From Methylophilaceae bacterium (GTDB taxonomy: Bacteria; Pseudomonadota; Gammaproteobacteria; Burkholderiales; Methylophilaceae): a stretch of 64,000 bases of DNA. Positions 46,236 to 57,255 of the stretch are shown in pieces (positions within the stretch are counted from its first letter, which is position 1; each line of letters opens with the position of its first letter). Made by a program: the position numbers and the translations under genes. The stretch lies in assembly GCA_028244835.1 (NCBI GenBank), contig JAOKBJ010000004.1, positions 1-64,000 of the forward strand, read 5' to 3'. The notes under the pieces are model-generated. The model worked only from the letters and a program-made list of their open reading frames with translations, had not been told where the DNA came from and searched no databases.

Positions 46236-49079
46236 ATGGATGATACAAAAGATTTCGGTACACCAAAAAAAAGCTCTGAAAAGTTAATCGAGCTAAATAT
46301 TGATGGAATTGAAGTTTCAGTTCCTGAGGGCACTTCTATAATGCGCGCAGCTTCTGAAGCAGGCGTGAGTGTTCCAAAATTATGCGCAACGGATAGCTTA
46401 GATCCGTTTGGGTCATGTCGACTATGTCTTGTTGAGATTGAAGGCAAGCGAGGTTATCCAGCATCTTGTACTACTCCAGTAGAGCAAGATTTAAAAGTAC
46501 ATACTCAAACACCAAAATTAGCTGACATCAGAAAAGGTGTAATGGAGTTATACATCTCCGATCACCCATTAGATTGTTTAACATGTGCTACAAATGGTGA
46601 TTGTGAACTTCAAGACATGGCTGGAGCAGTTGGCTTAAGAGATGTTCGCTATGGCTATGATGGTGATAATCATTTGAAATCGGAAAAAGACGAATCTAAC
46701 CCGTATTTTACCTTTGATCCATCAAAATGTATTGTATGTTCAAGGTGTGTTCGAGCTTGCGAAGAAACTCAAGGAACATATGCATTAACAATAGATGGAA
46801 GAGGTTTTGAATCAAAAGTTTCTGCTGGAAATAAAGATTTTATGGATTCAGAATGTGTTTCTTGTGGGGCATGTGTTCAGGCTTGCCCCACAGCAACCCT
46901 AGTAGAAAAAAGCATTATTGATCATGGACAGCCAGAAAGGTCAGTAACAACAACTTGTGCATATTGTGGAGTTGGTTGCTCTTTTAATGCTGAGATGCAG
47001 GGCGAAGAAGTGGTTAGGATGACACCAAATAAGGATGGAGGGGCTAACCATGGACATTCTTGTGTAAAAGGTCGATTTGCATGGGGATATACAACTCATA
47101 AAGACCGTATAACAACTCCGATGATCAGAAAAAGCATTAAAGACCCGTGGAAAAAAGTCTCTATGGAAGAAGCAATTAATTATGCAGCGTTAGAAATTAA
47201 AAGAATACAAAAAAAATATGGATTTGATTCAGTAGGGGCAATTTCTTCCTCAAGATGCACTAATGAAGAAACTTATTTAATGCAAAAAATTGTCAGAGCA
47301 GCATATGGAAATAATAATATTGATACCTGCGCAAGAGTTTGCCATTCCCCGACAGGTTATGGATTAAAGTCTACAATAGGTGAGTCTTCCGGTACACAAA
47401 ATTTTGATTCAGTTATGAAGTCAGATGTCATCATGATCATTGGAGCAAACCCAACAGATGGCCATCCAGTATTTGCTTCACAAATGAAGAGAAGATTAAG
47501 AGAAGGTGCCAAATTAATCATTGTTGACCCAAGAGAAATAGACTTAGTTAAGAATACTCCACATGTAAAAGCAGATTTTCATCTAAAACTAAAGCCAGGC
47601 ACTAATGTCGCTACTATAAACTCTTTAGCACACGTTGTTGTTAAAGAAGGACTGCTAGATGAAGATTTTATTAAAAATAGATGTGAATCGGAAGCGTTTA
47701 ATTATTGGAAGGATTTCATCTCAAAAGAAGAAAACTCCCCTGAATTTTTAGAGGCAGAAACAGGTATTCCAGCTCTCTTAGTTAGGAAAGCTGCTAGATT
47801 ATTTGCACAAAAAGGTAACAGTGCAATTTATTACGGACTAGGTGTGACTGAGCATAGCCAAGGATCAACAATGGTTATGGGAATAGCTAACCTTACAATG
47901 GCTACGGGGAATATAGGAAGAGAAGGTGTTGGTATTAATCCATTAAGAGGCCAGAATAATGTTCAAGGGGCATGTGATATGGGTTCGTTTCCACATGAAT
48001 TTCCTGGATACAGGCATGTTTCAGATGTAGCTACTCAAAATTTATTTGAAAGTGCATGGAATACCGAGTTATATAAGGAACCAGGATTAAGAATTCCGAA
48101 TATGTTAGATGGTGCAATATCCGGTAAATTTAAATCAGTTTATTGCGAAGGTGAAGACATTGCACAATCTGATCCAGATACTCAGCACGTAACTCATGCT
48201 CTAGAATCTATGGAATGCGTAATAGTACAAGATTTATTTTTAAACGAAACAGCTATGTATGCGCATGTATTTTTGCCGGGATCATCATTTTTAGAAAAAA
48301 ATGGTACCTTCACAAATGCCGAGAGAAGAATTTCTAGAGTTAGAAAAGTGATGTCACCGAAAAATGGTTATGAAGATTGGGAAATAACTCAAATGCTTTC
48401 AAATGCCCTAGGGTACCCAATGAATTACAAACATGCGAGTGAAATTATGGATGAAATTGCAGAATTAACTCCACAATTCCAAGGTGTTAGTTTTGATAAG
48501 TTAGATAAATTAGGAAGTATTCAGTGGCCTTGCAACGAACAACATAGCGAAGGTACACCTACAATGCATGTTGATGAATTTGTTCGAGGAAAAGGAAAAT
48601 TCTTTATTACAGAATATATTCCTACTACTGAAAAAGTTAATAATAAATTTCCTCTTATTTTAACGACAGGTCGTATATTAGCTCATTATAATGTTGGGGC
48701 TCAGACAAGAAGGACAAATAATATAGAGTGGCATGATGAGGATTTGATTGAAATTCACCCTCATGATGCTGAAGATCGAGGAATAAATGAACAAGATTGG
48801 GTTGGTATTAATAGTCGCGCTGGCGATACAGTTTTAAGAGCAAAAATAACTGATCGCGTTCAGCCTGGTGTTGTGTATACAACTTTTCATCATCCAGTGT
48901 CAGGTGCAAATGTAATAACAACTGATAATTCAGATTGGGCAACAAATTGCCCAGAATTTAAAGTTACAGCCGTTCAGGTAACAAAAGTTACACAACCTTC
49001 GGATTGGCAAGAAAAATATCAAAAATTTAGTGAGAAACAAATTGACCTTGTAAAAAAGAACGAGGAAAAGGTTAATTAG
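46236..49079 (+). CDS. fdsA: formate dehydrogenase alpha subunit (molybdoenzyme)
   Basis: N-terminal NuoG-like Fe-S region; CAYCGVGCSFNAEM; active-site Cys in CARVCHSPTGYGLKSTIGE; NPLRGQNNVQGACDMG. Confidence 0.96.
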   Translation: MDDTKDFGTPKKSSEKLIELNIDGIEVSVPEGTSIMRAASEAGVSVPKLCATDSLDPFGSCRLCLVEIEGKRGYPASCTTPVEQDLKVHTQTPKLADIRKGVMELYISDHPLDCLTCATNGDCELQDMAGAVGLRDVRYGYDGDNHLKSEKDESNPYFTFDPSKCIVCSRCVRACEETQGTYALTIDGRGFESKVSAGNKDFMDSECVSCGACVQACPTATLVEKSIIDHGQPERSVTTTCAYCGVGCSFNAEMQGEEVVRMTPNKDGGANHGHSCVKGRFAWGYTTHKDRITTPMIRKSIKDPWKKVSMEEAINYAALEIKRIQKKYGFDSVGAISSSRCTNEETYLMQKIVRAAYGNNNIDTCARVCHSPTGYGLKSTIGESSGTQNFDSVMKSDVIMIIGANPTDGHPVFASQMKRRLREGAKLIIVDPREIDLVKNTPHVKADFHLKLKPGTNVATINSLAHVVVKEGLLDEDFIKNRCESEAFNYWKDFISKEENSPEFLEAETGIPALLVRKAARLFAQKGNSAIYYGLGVTEHSQGSTMVMGIANLTMATGNIGREGVGINPLRGQNNVQGACDMGSFPHEFPGYRHVSDVATQNLFESAWNTELYKEPGLRIPNMLDGAISGKFKSVYCEGEDIAQSDPDTQHVTHALESMECVIVQDLFLNETAMYAHVFLPGSSFLEKNGTFTNAERRISRVRKVMSPKNGYEDWEITQMLSNALGYPMNYKHASEIMDEIAELTPQFQGVSFDKLDKLGSIQWPCNEQHSEGTPTMHVDEFVRGKGKFFITEYIPTTEKVNNKFPLILTTGRILAHYNVGAQTRRTNNIEWHDEDLIEIHPHDAEDRGINEQDWVGINSRAGDTVLRAKITDRVQPGVVYTTFHHPVSGANVITTDNSDWATNCPEFKVTAVQVTKVTQPSDWQEKYQKFSEKQIDLVKKNEEKVN

Positions 49080-49086
49080 AATCTAA

Positions 49087-49902
49087 GTGACTCGATCTAA
49101 ATTTATTCAAACAAAAAAAACTGTAACACTTGCAAAAGCCCATAAAAGTTCATCTATAAAAGATGAAGTCCAGGAAAATATAGCAGAAGAGACTCCAATT
49201 GCTCTAATTTACAATGGAATATCCCATGTTGTGATGATGGGTTCACCGTCTGATTTAGAAGATTTTGCAGTAGGATTTTCTGTTACAGAAGGAATTGTAA
49301 ATGATATATCTGATATATATTCAATTGAAATAAAATGTAAAGATGAGGGTATTGAGTTAAATGTTGAAATTTCTTCTGAATGCTTTGCAAAGCTAAAAGA
49401 GGTTAGAAGAAATTTAACTGGTAGAACTGGGTGTGGACTCTGTGGAGCAGAGAGTTTATCTCAGGCGATGAGAATACCTAAAGTAAAAATTTCTAACCCA
49501 CATTTTTATTCTAAGCATATTCTTAAAGCACTAAAGAACTTCTCTAATGATCAAAGATTACAAAAAAAGACTGGGGCAACTCATGCATCAGCTATATTCT
49601 CAGCAACAGGGGATTTAAAGATAATTCGAGAGGATGTTGGACGACATATAGCTTTGGATAAATTAATAGGAGCTAGTCTTAAAAATAAAATTTGTGAAAG
49701 TGATTTTGTTGTTACATCTAGTAGGGCCAGTTATGAAATGGTTCAAAAAATAGCATACTTTAATTTAAAACTCTTAGTCGCAATTTCTGCACCAACTGGT
49801 CTAGCGATTAGGATGGCAGACAATCTTGATATTACTTTGATTGGTTTTGCTAGAGAAGCACGGTATACAATATATAGTCACAACCTAAGAATTATAGAGT
49901 AA
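49087..49902 (+). CDS. fdhD: formate dehydrogenase accessory sulfurtransferase (GTG start)
   Basis: GRTGCGLCGAESL (CxxC), ATHASAIFSATGDLKIIREDVGRHIALDKLIG. Confidence 0.95.
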   Translation: MTRSKFIQTKKTVTLAKAHKSSSIKDEVQENIAEETPIALIYNGISHVVMMGSPSDLEDFAVGFSVTEGIVNDISDIYSIEIKCKDEGIELNVEISSECFAKLKEVRRNLTGRTGCGLCGAESLSQAMRIPKVKISNPHFYSKHILKALKNFSNDQRLQKKTGATHASAIFSATGDLKIIREDVGRHIALDKLIGASLKNKICESDFVVTSSRASYEMVQKIAYFNLKLLVAISAPTGLAIRMADNLDITLIGFAREARYTIYSHNLRIIE

Positions 49903-49911
49903 AATTCTGGA

Positions 49912-50127
49912 ATGAATAATAATCTAGTCACTATGGCCAACCAAATTGGAGGTTTTTTTAAAAGCTATCCAGACAAAGAGCAGGCTACAAAAGATATTGC
50001 TGTGCATATGAAGAAATTCTGGCCACCCGTTATGCGAAAAGAAATAATCGAGTACGTTGATTCATCTGAAGATAATTTATTAGATGATATGGTTAATGAA
50101 GCAATAAAGAAATACTTAAAAGATTAA
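49912..50127 (+). CDS. fdsD: formate dehydrogenase delta subunit
   Basis: 71 aa; LVTMANQIGGFFKSYPDKEQATKDIAVHMKKFWPPVMRKEII, end of fds operon. Confidence 0.92.
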   Translation: MNNNLVTMANQIGGFFKSYPDKEQATKDIAVHMKKFWPPVMRKEIIEYVDSSEDNLLDDMVNEAIKKYLKD

Positions 50128-51770
50128 AGATTTATTTCTTTAGTTAGTAAAATAAAATAATTTTTATCTATTAATCGTCTCCCTTTCCAAATTTCTCCCC
50201 ATAACTTATATTCTGCTGGGATATTTTTTTCTTCAGTCAGCGAGACTAATGCAAGCCTACAGTCTTTATTTTCTAAATTCGGATTAGTACCTTTAATTCC
50301 AGTATAGTAATGCAATAAATTTATTTGGCTATCAGATAAGTTGTTAACGTAAACGCAAGATGAGGTCTTTATAAGTTGTTGCTTTACATCAGTGAAAATT
50401 AGTTTGTAATTTTTACGGTTATCAATAAATGGGCCCCACAGAGTTATTAATGTTACCCATACCATTGTTATTCCCAATGCCCAGTTAGTGATTGCTGATC
50501 GGTTTGTAATTTTGAATTTTATAATAGAAGTTATCCATAGTAACGTTATTACTAAGGCAAATAGAAAGCTAAATAATTTAAATTCGGCAATATAATTTGC
50601 TGATGAATAAAACATACGCTCATATATTTTTTCAGGCATTTCAGACATCATTGCAAACCAACCTAGCCAAATTAGAAACCCAATACAACCAAAAATTAAT
50701 ATCCCAAACCAGTTTAATGCGCTTGCAGTGCTTCTATTTAATTTATCAATAGCACCAACAGCAATAATTGATAACGGAATCGTGAATGGAATGAGGTTTG
50801 TTTGGTTAGGATTACCTGTTATAGATACTCCTATGAATAAAACTAGTAAGAAAGCAATTGGAATTTGAAGCTTTCTTTGACTTAAAATTAATTTATAGTC
50901 TCTAAAAATGAGCCAGATAGCTAGTGGGAGTGCAGGCCATGTAAACCATAATATTCCCTGAAAATGATAATTAAATAATAATTTAGATGAAGTCTGTATT
51001 GTTGTTAACCAAGATATGAAAAGTTCTGGTTCTAGATAGTGGAAAGAATAGACCCAAGGAGCAACTACTAGGCTAGCTATAGTTATAGATATACCCAGAA
51101 AAATAAAATATCGTCTATTCCTCCAATTGTTAAAAATAAGTAAAAATAAGGATGATAAAAAGATAATAACTATAGGAGCAATACCACCTGATAAAAAAGC
51201 TATTCCTGAGCCGAAGCCAAGAACCAAACTTGCTCGAAAAGGCCTTCTAAAATATAGTGAAAGAGCATACAGACTCATTGTGTAGCCCAAAAGTGTTGCT
51301 ATCTCTGGAATTAAGCTATGTATATTTAGTATTAGCCCAACTGATCCGATAAAAATTAAACCAGCTTGGCGACCAAAGCCCTGCCCCCACAATTCTCTAG
51401 TCATTAATCCAAGGCTTATTAGTATTAAACTAATCCAAAATATATTTGATAATCTAGCAGCATCATGTAATGAAAGTATAGGTGAAAAAATTTTACCAAA
51501 TGCTGCAGCAACATAAGGATATAAAGGGGGATTTATTATTATATGTTCGCTTGCTGCCATTGGAAGAATTATTAAATTATTTTGAATGATATCTAAAATA
51601 ATGCTAATAGAGGTGGATTCTAGTGGGCGCCATGGCTCATGCCCAATTAAACCAGTGCAGAGAAAAATTACTAATAATATAAAAAATAAATGTAATTTTG
51701 TTTTCTCTCCAAGCTTTTTCCTTGGGGTTGACATATTGCCTTGCCAATCATGTTCAAGATTAAATTTCAT
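50124..51770 (-). CDS. ArnT/PMT-like glycosyltransferase (GT39/GT83-like membrane protein)
   Basis: Polytopic; LIGHEPWRPLESTSISIILDII and NPPLYPYVAAAFGKIFS typical N-terminal loop region. Confidence 0.8.
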   Translation of the reverse strand: MKFNLEHDWQGNMSTPRKKLGEKTKLHLFFILLVIFLCTGLIGHEPWRPLESTSISIILDIIQNNLIILPMAASEHIIINPPLYPYVAAAFGKIFSPILSLHDAARLSNIFWISLILISLGLMTRELWGQGFGRQAGLIFIGSVGLILNIHSLIPEIATLLGYTMSLYALSLYFRRPFRASLVLGFGSGIAFLSGGIAPIVIIFLSSLFLLIFNNWRNRRYFIFLGISITIASLVVAPWVYSFHYLEPELFISWLTTIQTSSKLLFNYHFQGILWFTWPALPLAIWLIFRDYKLILSQRKLQIPIAFLLVLFIGVSITGNPNQTNLIPFTIPLSIIAVGAIDKLNRSTASALNWFGILIFGCIGFLIWLGWFAMMSEMPEKIYERMFYSSANYIAEFKLFSFLFALVITLLWITSIIKFKITNRSAITNWALGITMVWVTLITLWGPFIDNRKNYKLIFTDVKQQLIKTSSCVYVNNLSDSQINLLHYYTGIKGTNPNLENKDCRLALVSLTEEKNIPAEYKLWGEIWKGRRLIDKNYFILLTKEINL

Positions 51771-51781
51771 ATTAATTAATC

Positions 51782-51820
51782 ATATACAAAAAAAGCAGCC
51801 TAGCTGCTTTTTTTGTATAT
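51782..51820 (-). terminator. terminator downstream of rpmE
   Basis: atatacaaaaaaagcagc-CTA-gctgctttttttgtatat, 18-bp perfect stem. Confidence 0.9.
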
Positions 51821-51844
51821 TATTTACGATTGAAGTACGCAAAT

Positions 51845-52045
51845 TTACATTCCGTATTTTTTCTTGAATTTTTCAACCCTACCCGCAGTATCAAGAATTT
51901 TTTGCTTGCCTGTATAAAAAGGATGGCATAAGGAACAAACTTCGATGGTCATATCTTTACCGATAGTTGATTGTGTTTTAAACTTATTACCGCAACTACA
52001 GGCTACGTTAACTTCTGGGTAATTAGGATGCGTATCTTTTTTCAT
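51845..52045 (-). CDS. rpmE: 50S ribosomal protein L31 (Zn-binding type)
   Basis: [48 protein letters not shown]. Confidence 0.97.
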   Translation of the reverse strand: MKKDTHPNYPEVNVACSCGNKFKTQSTIGKDMTIEVCSLCHPFYTGKQKILDTAGRVEKFKKKYGM

Positions 52046-52121
52046 AGTAGTTTATAATCTTTTGAATTTAAGAACTGAATTATCATTGATATTTTCGAAA
52101 AAATCAATGATTTGTTTAGTT

Positions 52122-53378
52122 TTACTTCCTCATACTGTTAAAGAAATCATCATTATTTTTCGTTGATTTTACTTTGTCTAAGAGAAATTCCATTGCTTCT
52201 ACATCCTCCATTGGGTAAAGTAATTTCCTTAGAACCCAAATTTTTTGGAGAATCTCTTGAGGTATTAATAATTCCTCTCTGCGTGTACCTGATTTGTTTA
52301 CATTAATTGCTGGGTAGGTTCTTTTTTCAGCCATTTTACGATCTAGATGAATTTCCATGTTGCCTGTACCCTTAAATTCTTCATATATTACGTCATCCAT
52401 TCGAGACCCAGTATCAACTAATGCGGTAGCAATTATCGTTAAAGAGCCACCTTCTTCAATATTTCTAGCGGCACCAAAGAAACGTTTTGGTTTTTGGAGT
52501 GCATTTGCATCAACACCACCAGTTAGAACTTTTCCTGAGGAAGGTATTACTGTGTTGTAGGCCCGTGCAAGTCTTGTAATCGAGTCAAGAAGAATGACTA
52601 CATCTTTTTTATGCTCAATTAATCTTTTTGCCTTTTCAAGAACCATATCTGCTACTTGGACATGCCTTGTTGCAGGCTCGTCAAAGGTTGATGCCACTAC
52701 TTCACCTTTAACAGAGCGAGTCATTTCTGTAACTTCTTCAGGTCTTTCGTCAATTAATAAGACAATTAGAGATACATCTGGATGATTTGAGGTTATTGCA
52801 TGAGCAATATTTTGTAACATAACAGTTTTACCACTTTTGGGACTGGCAACGATTAATCCACGTTGACCTTTACCTATGGGCGCTATCATATCAATAACTC
52901 TGCTAGTATTATTCTCTTCGCCTCCTGTGTCTCTTTCAAGAGTTAGCGGTTCAGTTGGAAATAAAGGTGTAAGATTTTCAAATAAAATCTTATTCTTTGT
53001 ATTTTCTGGAGCATCATTGTTAACTTTATCAACTTTAACTAATGCAAAATAACGCTCACTATCTTTCGGTGTTCTAATCTCACCTTCAATAGTATCGCCT
53101 GTATGAAGATTAAAGCGTCTAATTTGTGATGGTGAAACGTAAATATCATCTGTTCCTGCGAGGTATGATGCCGCAGCCGACCTTAAAAATCCAAAACCGT
53201 CTTGAAGAACTTCTAATGTTCCGTCACCAAATAACGTATCACCATTTTTTGCTTTGTTTTTGAGAATCGCAAATATGAGATCTTGTTTGCGCATCCTTCC
53301 TGTATTCTCAATTTTGTCTGCAATTGCTAAATCTACAATTTCAGCTACAGGTAAGTGTTTTAGATCAGATAAATGCAT
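52122..53378 (-). CDS. rho: transcription termination factor Rho
   Basis: [51 protein letters not shown]. Confidence 0.98.
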   Translation of the reverse strand: MHLSDLKHLPVAEIVDLAIADKIENTGRMRKQDLIFAILKNKAKNGDTLFGDGTLEVLQDGFGFLRSAAASYLAGTDDIYVSPSQIRRFNLHTGDTIEGEIRTPKDSERYFALVKVDKVNNDAPENTKNKILFENLTPLFPTEPLTLERDTGGEENNTSRVIDMIAPIGKGQRGLIVASPKSGKTVMLQNIAHAITSNHPDVSLIVLLIDERPEEVTEMTRSVKGEVVASTFDEPATRHVQVADMVLEKAKRLIEHKKDVVILLDSITRLARAYNTVIPSSGKVLTGGVDANALQKPKRFFGAARNIEEGGSLTIIATALVDTGSRMDDVIYEEFKGTGNMEIHLDRKMAEKRTYPAINVNKSGTRREELLIPQEILQKIWVLRKLLYPMEDVEAMEFLLDKVKSTKNNDDFFNSMRK

Positions 53379-53382
53379 ATTT

Positions 53383-53709
53383 TTATAAGTTACTGTCGAT
53401 AAAAGCTGTTAGTTGAGATTTTGATAGAGCACCAACTTTGGTAGCTTCTACATTACCATTTTTAAAAATCATAAGAGTTGGTATCCCACGAACACCATAC
53501 TTCTGAGGCGTCTTTTGATTGTCGTCTATATTAAGCTTAGATATTTTTAATTTTCCAGAATATTCAGCTGTAAGGGAGTCTAGAATTGGGGCTATCATTT
53601 TGCATGGGCCACACCACTCCGCCCAGTAATCTACTAATACTGGCAAATTTGACTGAAGAACTTCTTCTTCAAAGGTATCATCAGTTAGATGAGAGATAGT
53701 ATTGCTCAT
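53383..53709 (-). CDS. trxA: thioredoxin
   Basis: [31 protein letters not shown]. Confidence 0.97.
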   Translation of the reverse strand: MSNTISHLTDDTFEEEVLQSNLPVLVDYWAEWCGPCKMIAPILDSLTAEYSGKLKISKLNIDDNQKTPQKYGVRGIPTLMIFKNGNVEATKVGALSKSQLTAFIDSNL

Positions 53710-53809
53710 AATTTCTTAGGTACTTTATATAAATTTTATTTTGAGTTTATGGTTTTGGTCTATTGGTGTCTTACTTGAAATGAAATGATAATGCAAAAAA
53801 AAATTATAA

Positions 53810-54403
53810 TCAATATTTATTTTTAAAGCTTTCATCCAACTCAAACAAAGGAACAACTAATTTAACACCTTTTGATGATTTAGCAATCTGAATTGCTTCA
53901 TCAGCTTCTTTATTATTAACTATCCCAAGCAGGTATATAACATCATTTTCTGTCATAATTTTTACGTGTAAAGGATGTACTTCATTTTTTAATTCTAAAA
54001 ATAATCTTGTTTTAACATTGCTTGTTGTTATTGTATCTTTTGCTCTTTGTTTGATTTTGCATGCTTGGCCAACAACCATTTTGTTATGAACTGTTTTAAC
54101 ATCTTCTATTTTAGAAAGTGCATCAGTTATTTTAATTTTTACCTCTTCAGTAGGGACTTCACCTACTATGACAATAGCTTTATTGTAAACTATTAAATTA
54201 AAATGACTTTTTTGTTTCTCTTTTTCAGTAATTTCAGCAATTGGGTTCCATGCAGCAAGAAATATTTTGTTGTCTATAACTTGGGTTTCAGTTGTCCTTC
54301 TATCTGCAATTGATGAAGGAATAGCCATAATTGTTGACGGAGCGCACCCTATCAATTGAGCGATAAATAAAATAAAAAGTATAAAAAGCTTGTATGATTT
54401 CAT
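53810..54403 (-). CDS. BON-domain lipoprotein
   Basis: Lipobox AQLIGC; BON-like region DTITTSNVKTRLFLELKNEVHPLHVKIMTENDVIYLLGIV. Confidence 0.85.
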   Translation of the reverse strand: MKSYKLFILFILFIAQLIGCAPSTIMAIPSSIADRRTTETQVIDNKIFLAAWNPIAEITEKEKQKSHFNLIVYNKAIVIVGEVPTEEVKIKITDALSKIEDVKTVHNKMVVGQACKIKQRAKDTITTSNVKTRLFLELKNEVHPLHVKIMTENDVIYLLGIVNNKEADEAIQIAKSSKGVKLVVPLFELDESFKNKY

Positions 54404-54471
54404 TAAGAATAATTATATAGCTAAATAATTTTTTTAGAAACTAAATTGAACAAATCTTAAATATATTTATT

Positions 54472-55308
54472 ATGAAAACTTGTTTATATCTTGTTGCAAC
54501 ACCAATTGGAAATCTTGAAGATATTTCTTTGAGGGCTATCGAAATATTAAAAAAAGTTGATTTAATTGCATGCGAAGATACCAGAACAACTAATAGGTTA
54601 CTCACACATTACGGCATCAAGAAAAAATTGATATCTATTCATGAACATAATGAGAAACAAAAGACTGATTTTTTAATCAATGAACTTTTAAATGGCAAAT
54701 CAATTGCCTATGCATCTGATGCGGGAACCCCTGCTATAAGTGATCCAGGAGCTTTCTTGGTAAATCAATCCTTAAAGTTAAACATTAAAGTTTCACCAAT
54801 ACCTGGTCCATCCTCACTTGTAACTGCCTTTTCTGTATCAGGAATTGAGTCAACTCAGTTTCAATTTTATGGGTTTCTACCTAATTCAGCTAGTAAATCA
54901 AAGAAATTACTCCAGAAGATATATGGACAAACATTACCTACAATTTTTTTTGAATCTCCACATAGAGTATTAAAAACTCTGCTTTTAGTACAAAATATTT
55001 TTGGGGCTTTGCATAAAATATTTATTGCTAGAGAGCTTACTAAAATATATGAAACAATTTATAAAGATGAGGTTGGGTCTATAATAGCCAGATTAGAAAG
55101 TCGTCCGGAGGAGCAGAAGGGAGAATTTGTTATTATTTTAACTCCAACAATAAAAAAAATTGAAAATAATGAAATAATATCTATAAATGAAGCATTAAAA
55201 TTAATGATGAAGGAGTTACCTTTGAATCAATCAGTAAAGCTTGTTTCTTCAATATTTAAAAGAAATAAAAAGGAAGTTTATAATCAAGCGTTGGAATTAA
55301 AAAAATGA
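54472..55308 (+). CDS. rsmI: 16S rRNA (cytidine-1402-2'-O)-methyltransferase
   Basis: LYLVATPIGNLEDISLRAIEILKKVDLIACEDTR; SDAGTPAISDPG; PGPSSLVTA. Confidence 0.97.
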   Translation: MKTCLYLVATPIGNLEDISLRAIEILKKVDLIACEDTRTTNRLLTHYGIKKKLISIHEHNEKQKTDFLINELLNGKSIAYASDAGTPAISDPGAFLVNQSLKLNIKVSPIPGPSSLVTAFSVSGIESTQFQFYGFLPNSASKSKKLLQKIYGQTLPTIFFESPHRVLKTLLLVQNIFGALHKIFIARELTKIYETIYKDEVGSIIARLESRPEEQKGEFVIILTPTIKKIENNEIISINEALKLMMKELPLNQSVKLVSSIFKRNKKEVYNQALELKK

Positions 55309-56339
55309 GTGAATTAATTATTACAAAGCCTGATGATATGCACCTTCATCTTAGAGAAGGTGCCATGCTTAAGTATGCTTGCAAGGATACTGAAAAACAA
55401 TTTGCTAGGGCAATCGTTATGCCGAATTTAAAAGTTCCAATTACAAGCGTCAATCAGGCTGAAAACTACTATCAAGATATTAAAAAAATCAATAGAGACT
55501 CCAATTTTGAACCATTAATGACTCTTTTCTTTACTAATGCATTAGATAGAGATGAAATTAGAAAGGTAAGTGATTCTAGTGTTGTGCATGGCATTAAGCT
55601 TTACCCGTCTGGAGTAACCACTAACTCTGATAATGGAATCAATACAATTGAAAATTGTTTTAATATTTTTGAATTAATGCAGGAATGTGAAGTGCCATTA
55701 TTAATTCATGGCGAGTCAAATGACAAAAGCGTAGATATTTTTGATAGAGAGAAAGTTTTTATTGACAGACATTTAAGTGGAATACATAGTAAATTTCCAG
55801 AGCTTAGAATTGTATTTGAACATATATCGACCAAGGAAGCGGTAGATTTCGTTATAGGCACAAATAATAAAGTAAATGCAACAATTACACCGCAACATAT
55901 GCTTTTAGATAGAAATGACTTACTTTCAGATGGCATTAAGCCCCATCATTATTGCTTGCCTATACTCAAAAGATCAGAGGACCGCTTAGCAATAATAAAG
56001 GCTGCCGTTTCAGGATCTAAAAATTTTTTCTTAGGGACTGATAGCGCGCCTCATTTAAGACATCAAAAAGAAAGTAGTTGTGGATGTGCAGGAATTTATT
56101 CTGCAGTTTGTGCAATGGAGTTATATGCATCAATTTTTGAAGCAGAAAACGCATTGGATAAACTTGAAAATTTTAGCAGTAAGTTTGGGGCTGATTTTTA
56201 TAAATTACCCTATAATAAATTAAAGATAAAACTAATAAAGCAGGAATATCAAGTACCAAGAAAAATTAATATCGGCACTGAAGAAATTATCCCTCTTTTT
56301 GCTGGAGAAACTTTATCTTGGCAATTATCTGAAATATAA
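55305..56339 (+). CDS. pyrC: dihydroorotase (class II)
   Basis: ITKPDDMHLHLREGAMLKY; GIKLYPSGVTTNSDNGI; FLGTDSAPHLRHQKE. Confidence 0.97.
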   Translation: MSELIITKPDDMHLHLREGAMLKYACKDTEKQFARAIVMPNLKVPITSVNQAENYYQDIKKINRDSNFEPLMTLFFTNALDRDEIRKVSDSSVVHGIKLYPSGVTTNSDNGINTIENCFNIFELMQECEVPLLIHGESNDKSVDIFDREKVFIDRHLSGIHSKFPELRIVFEHISTKEAVDFVIGTNNKVNATITPQHMLLDRNDLLSDGIKPHHYCLPILKRSEDRLAIIKAAVSGSKNFFLGTDSAPHLRHQKESSCGCAGIYSAVCAMELYASIFEAENALDKLENFSSKFGADFYKLPYNKLKIKLIKQEYQVPRKINIGTEEIIPLFAGETLSWQLSEI

Positions 56340-56362
56340 CAACAAAGTGATAAAATAACTAC

Positions 56363-56651
56363 TTAAGTTGACTAGGCAGTCGCTATATAGTTTTCTATAT
56401 AGAGGAAAGTCCGGGCTCCATAGAGCAGAGTGATGGCTAACAGCCATACGCCGTGAGGTGAGGAATAGGGCCACAGAGACGAGCGTATTTAGTTACGGTG
56501 AAACGCGGCAACCTCCACTCGGAGCAAGGCCAAATAGGGTAGCATTGACACGGCTCGTGTTGCTACCGGGTAGGCTGCTTGAGCATATAAGTAATTGTAT
56601 GCCTAGATGAATGACTGTCCAAGACAGAACCCGGCTTAACGGTCAACTTAA
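56363..56651 (+). ncRNA. rnpB: RNase P RNA (bacterial class A, compact)
   Basis: Conserved gaggaaagtccgggctccat, ggagcaaggccaaatagggt, ccgggtaggctgcttgag, cctagatgaatgactgtccaagacagaacccggctta; P1 pairing ttaagttgac/gtcaacttaa closes the ends. Confidence 0.95.
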
Positions 56652-56690
56652 ACTTATATCTAACTTATTGATGAGTAAAGAAAAAATTAA

Positions 56691-56719
56691 AAAAGCGCTT
56701 GCAAAGCGCTTTTTTTTTG
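56691..56719 (+). terminator. terminator after rnpB
   Basis: aaaagcgctt-GCA-aagcgcttttttttt. Confidence 0.85.
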
Positions 56720-56817
56720 CTTATAGTGCACTTGTAAGGGAAAAAGTGGTTATTTGTGGGAAATTATTAAACGAGGCTAAGGGCGTTCAGTAATTTCCCA
56801 TCTTTTTAGGTGCAGAT

Positions 56818-57255
56818 ATGTTTAAAGGAGCAACACTACTAAATATTGATGGAAAAAATAGGTTAGCAATTCCAACAAAATATCGACAGGAATTATTAAC
56901 TAGCTCATTAGTGTTGACTGCCCATCCTCATGGATGCCTTCTTCTATATCCAGTTGCTGCATGGAAACCTATACAGGAAAAAATAATGCAGCTTTCAAGT
57001 TTCGATAAAAAATCAAGTGGATTACAAAGGTTATTGGTTGGCTATGCTGAAGATCTATCTTCTGATAGTGCTGGGAGATTATTAATATCAGCTGAATTAA
57101 GAGATTATGCGACTATTAATAAGAGCTTAATGCTCGTAGGACAGGGAAGTCATTTTGAATTATGGAGTAAAGAGGCTTGGGTTAAACAAATCAAACAAAT
57201 AAAGATTAATGACAAAGGTGAGCTACCTTCAGAGCTAGGAGGTTTTTCTTTATGA
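56818..57255 (+). CDS. mraZ: transcriptional regulator MraZ
   Basis: MFKGATLLNIDGKNRLAIPTKYR; LVGYAEDLSSDSAGRLLIS. Confidence 0.96.
   Translation: MFKGATLLNIDGKNRLAIPTKYRQELLTSSLVLTAHPHGCLLLYPVAAWKPIQEKIMQLSSFDKKSSGLQRLLVGYAEDLSSDSAGRLLISAELRDYATINKSLMLVGQGSHFELWSKEAWVKQIKQIKINDKGELPSELGGFSL

Noticed and set aside
56611-56793. 60-aa ORF beginning inside rnpB
   Set aside because: Overlaps the 3' end of RNase P RNA and its terminator; not a credible protein.
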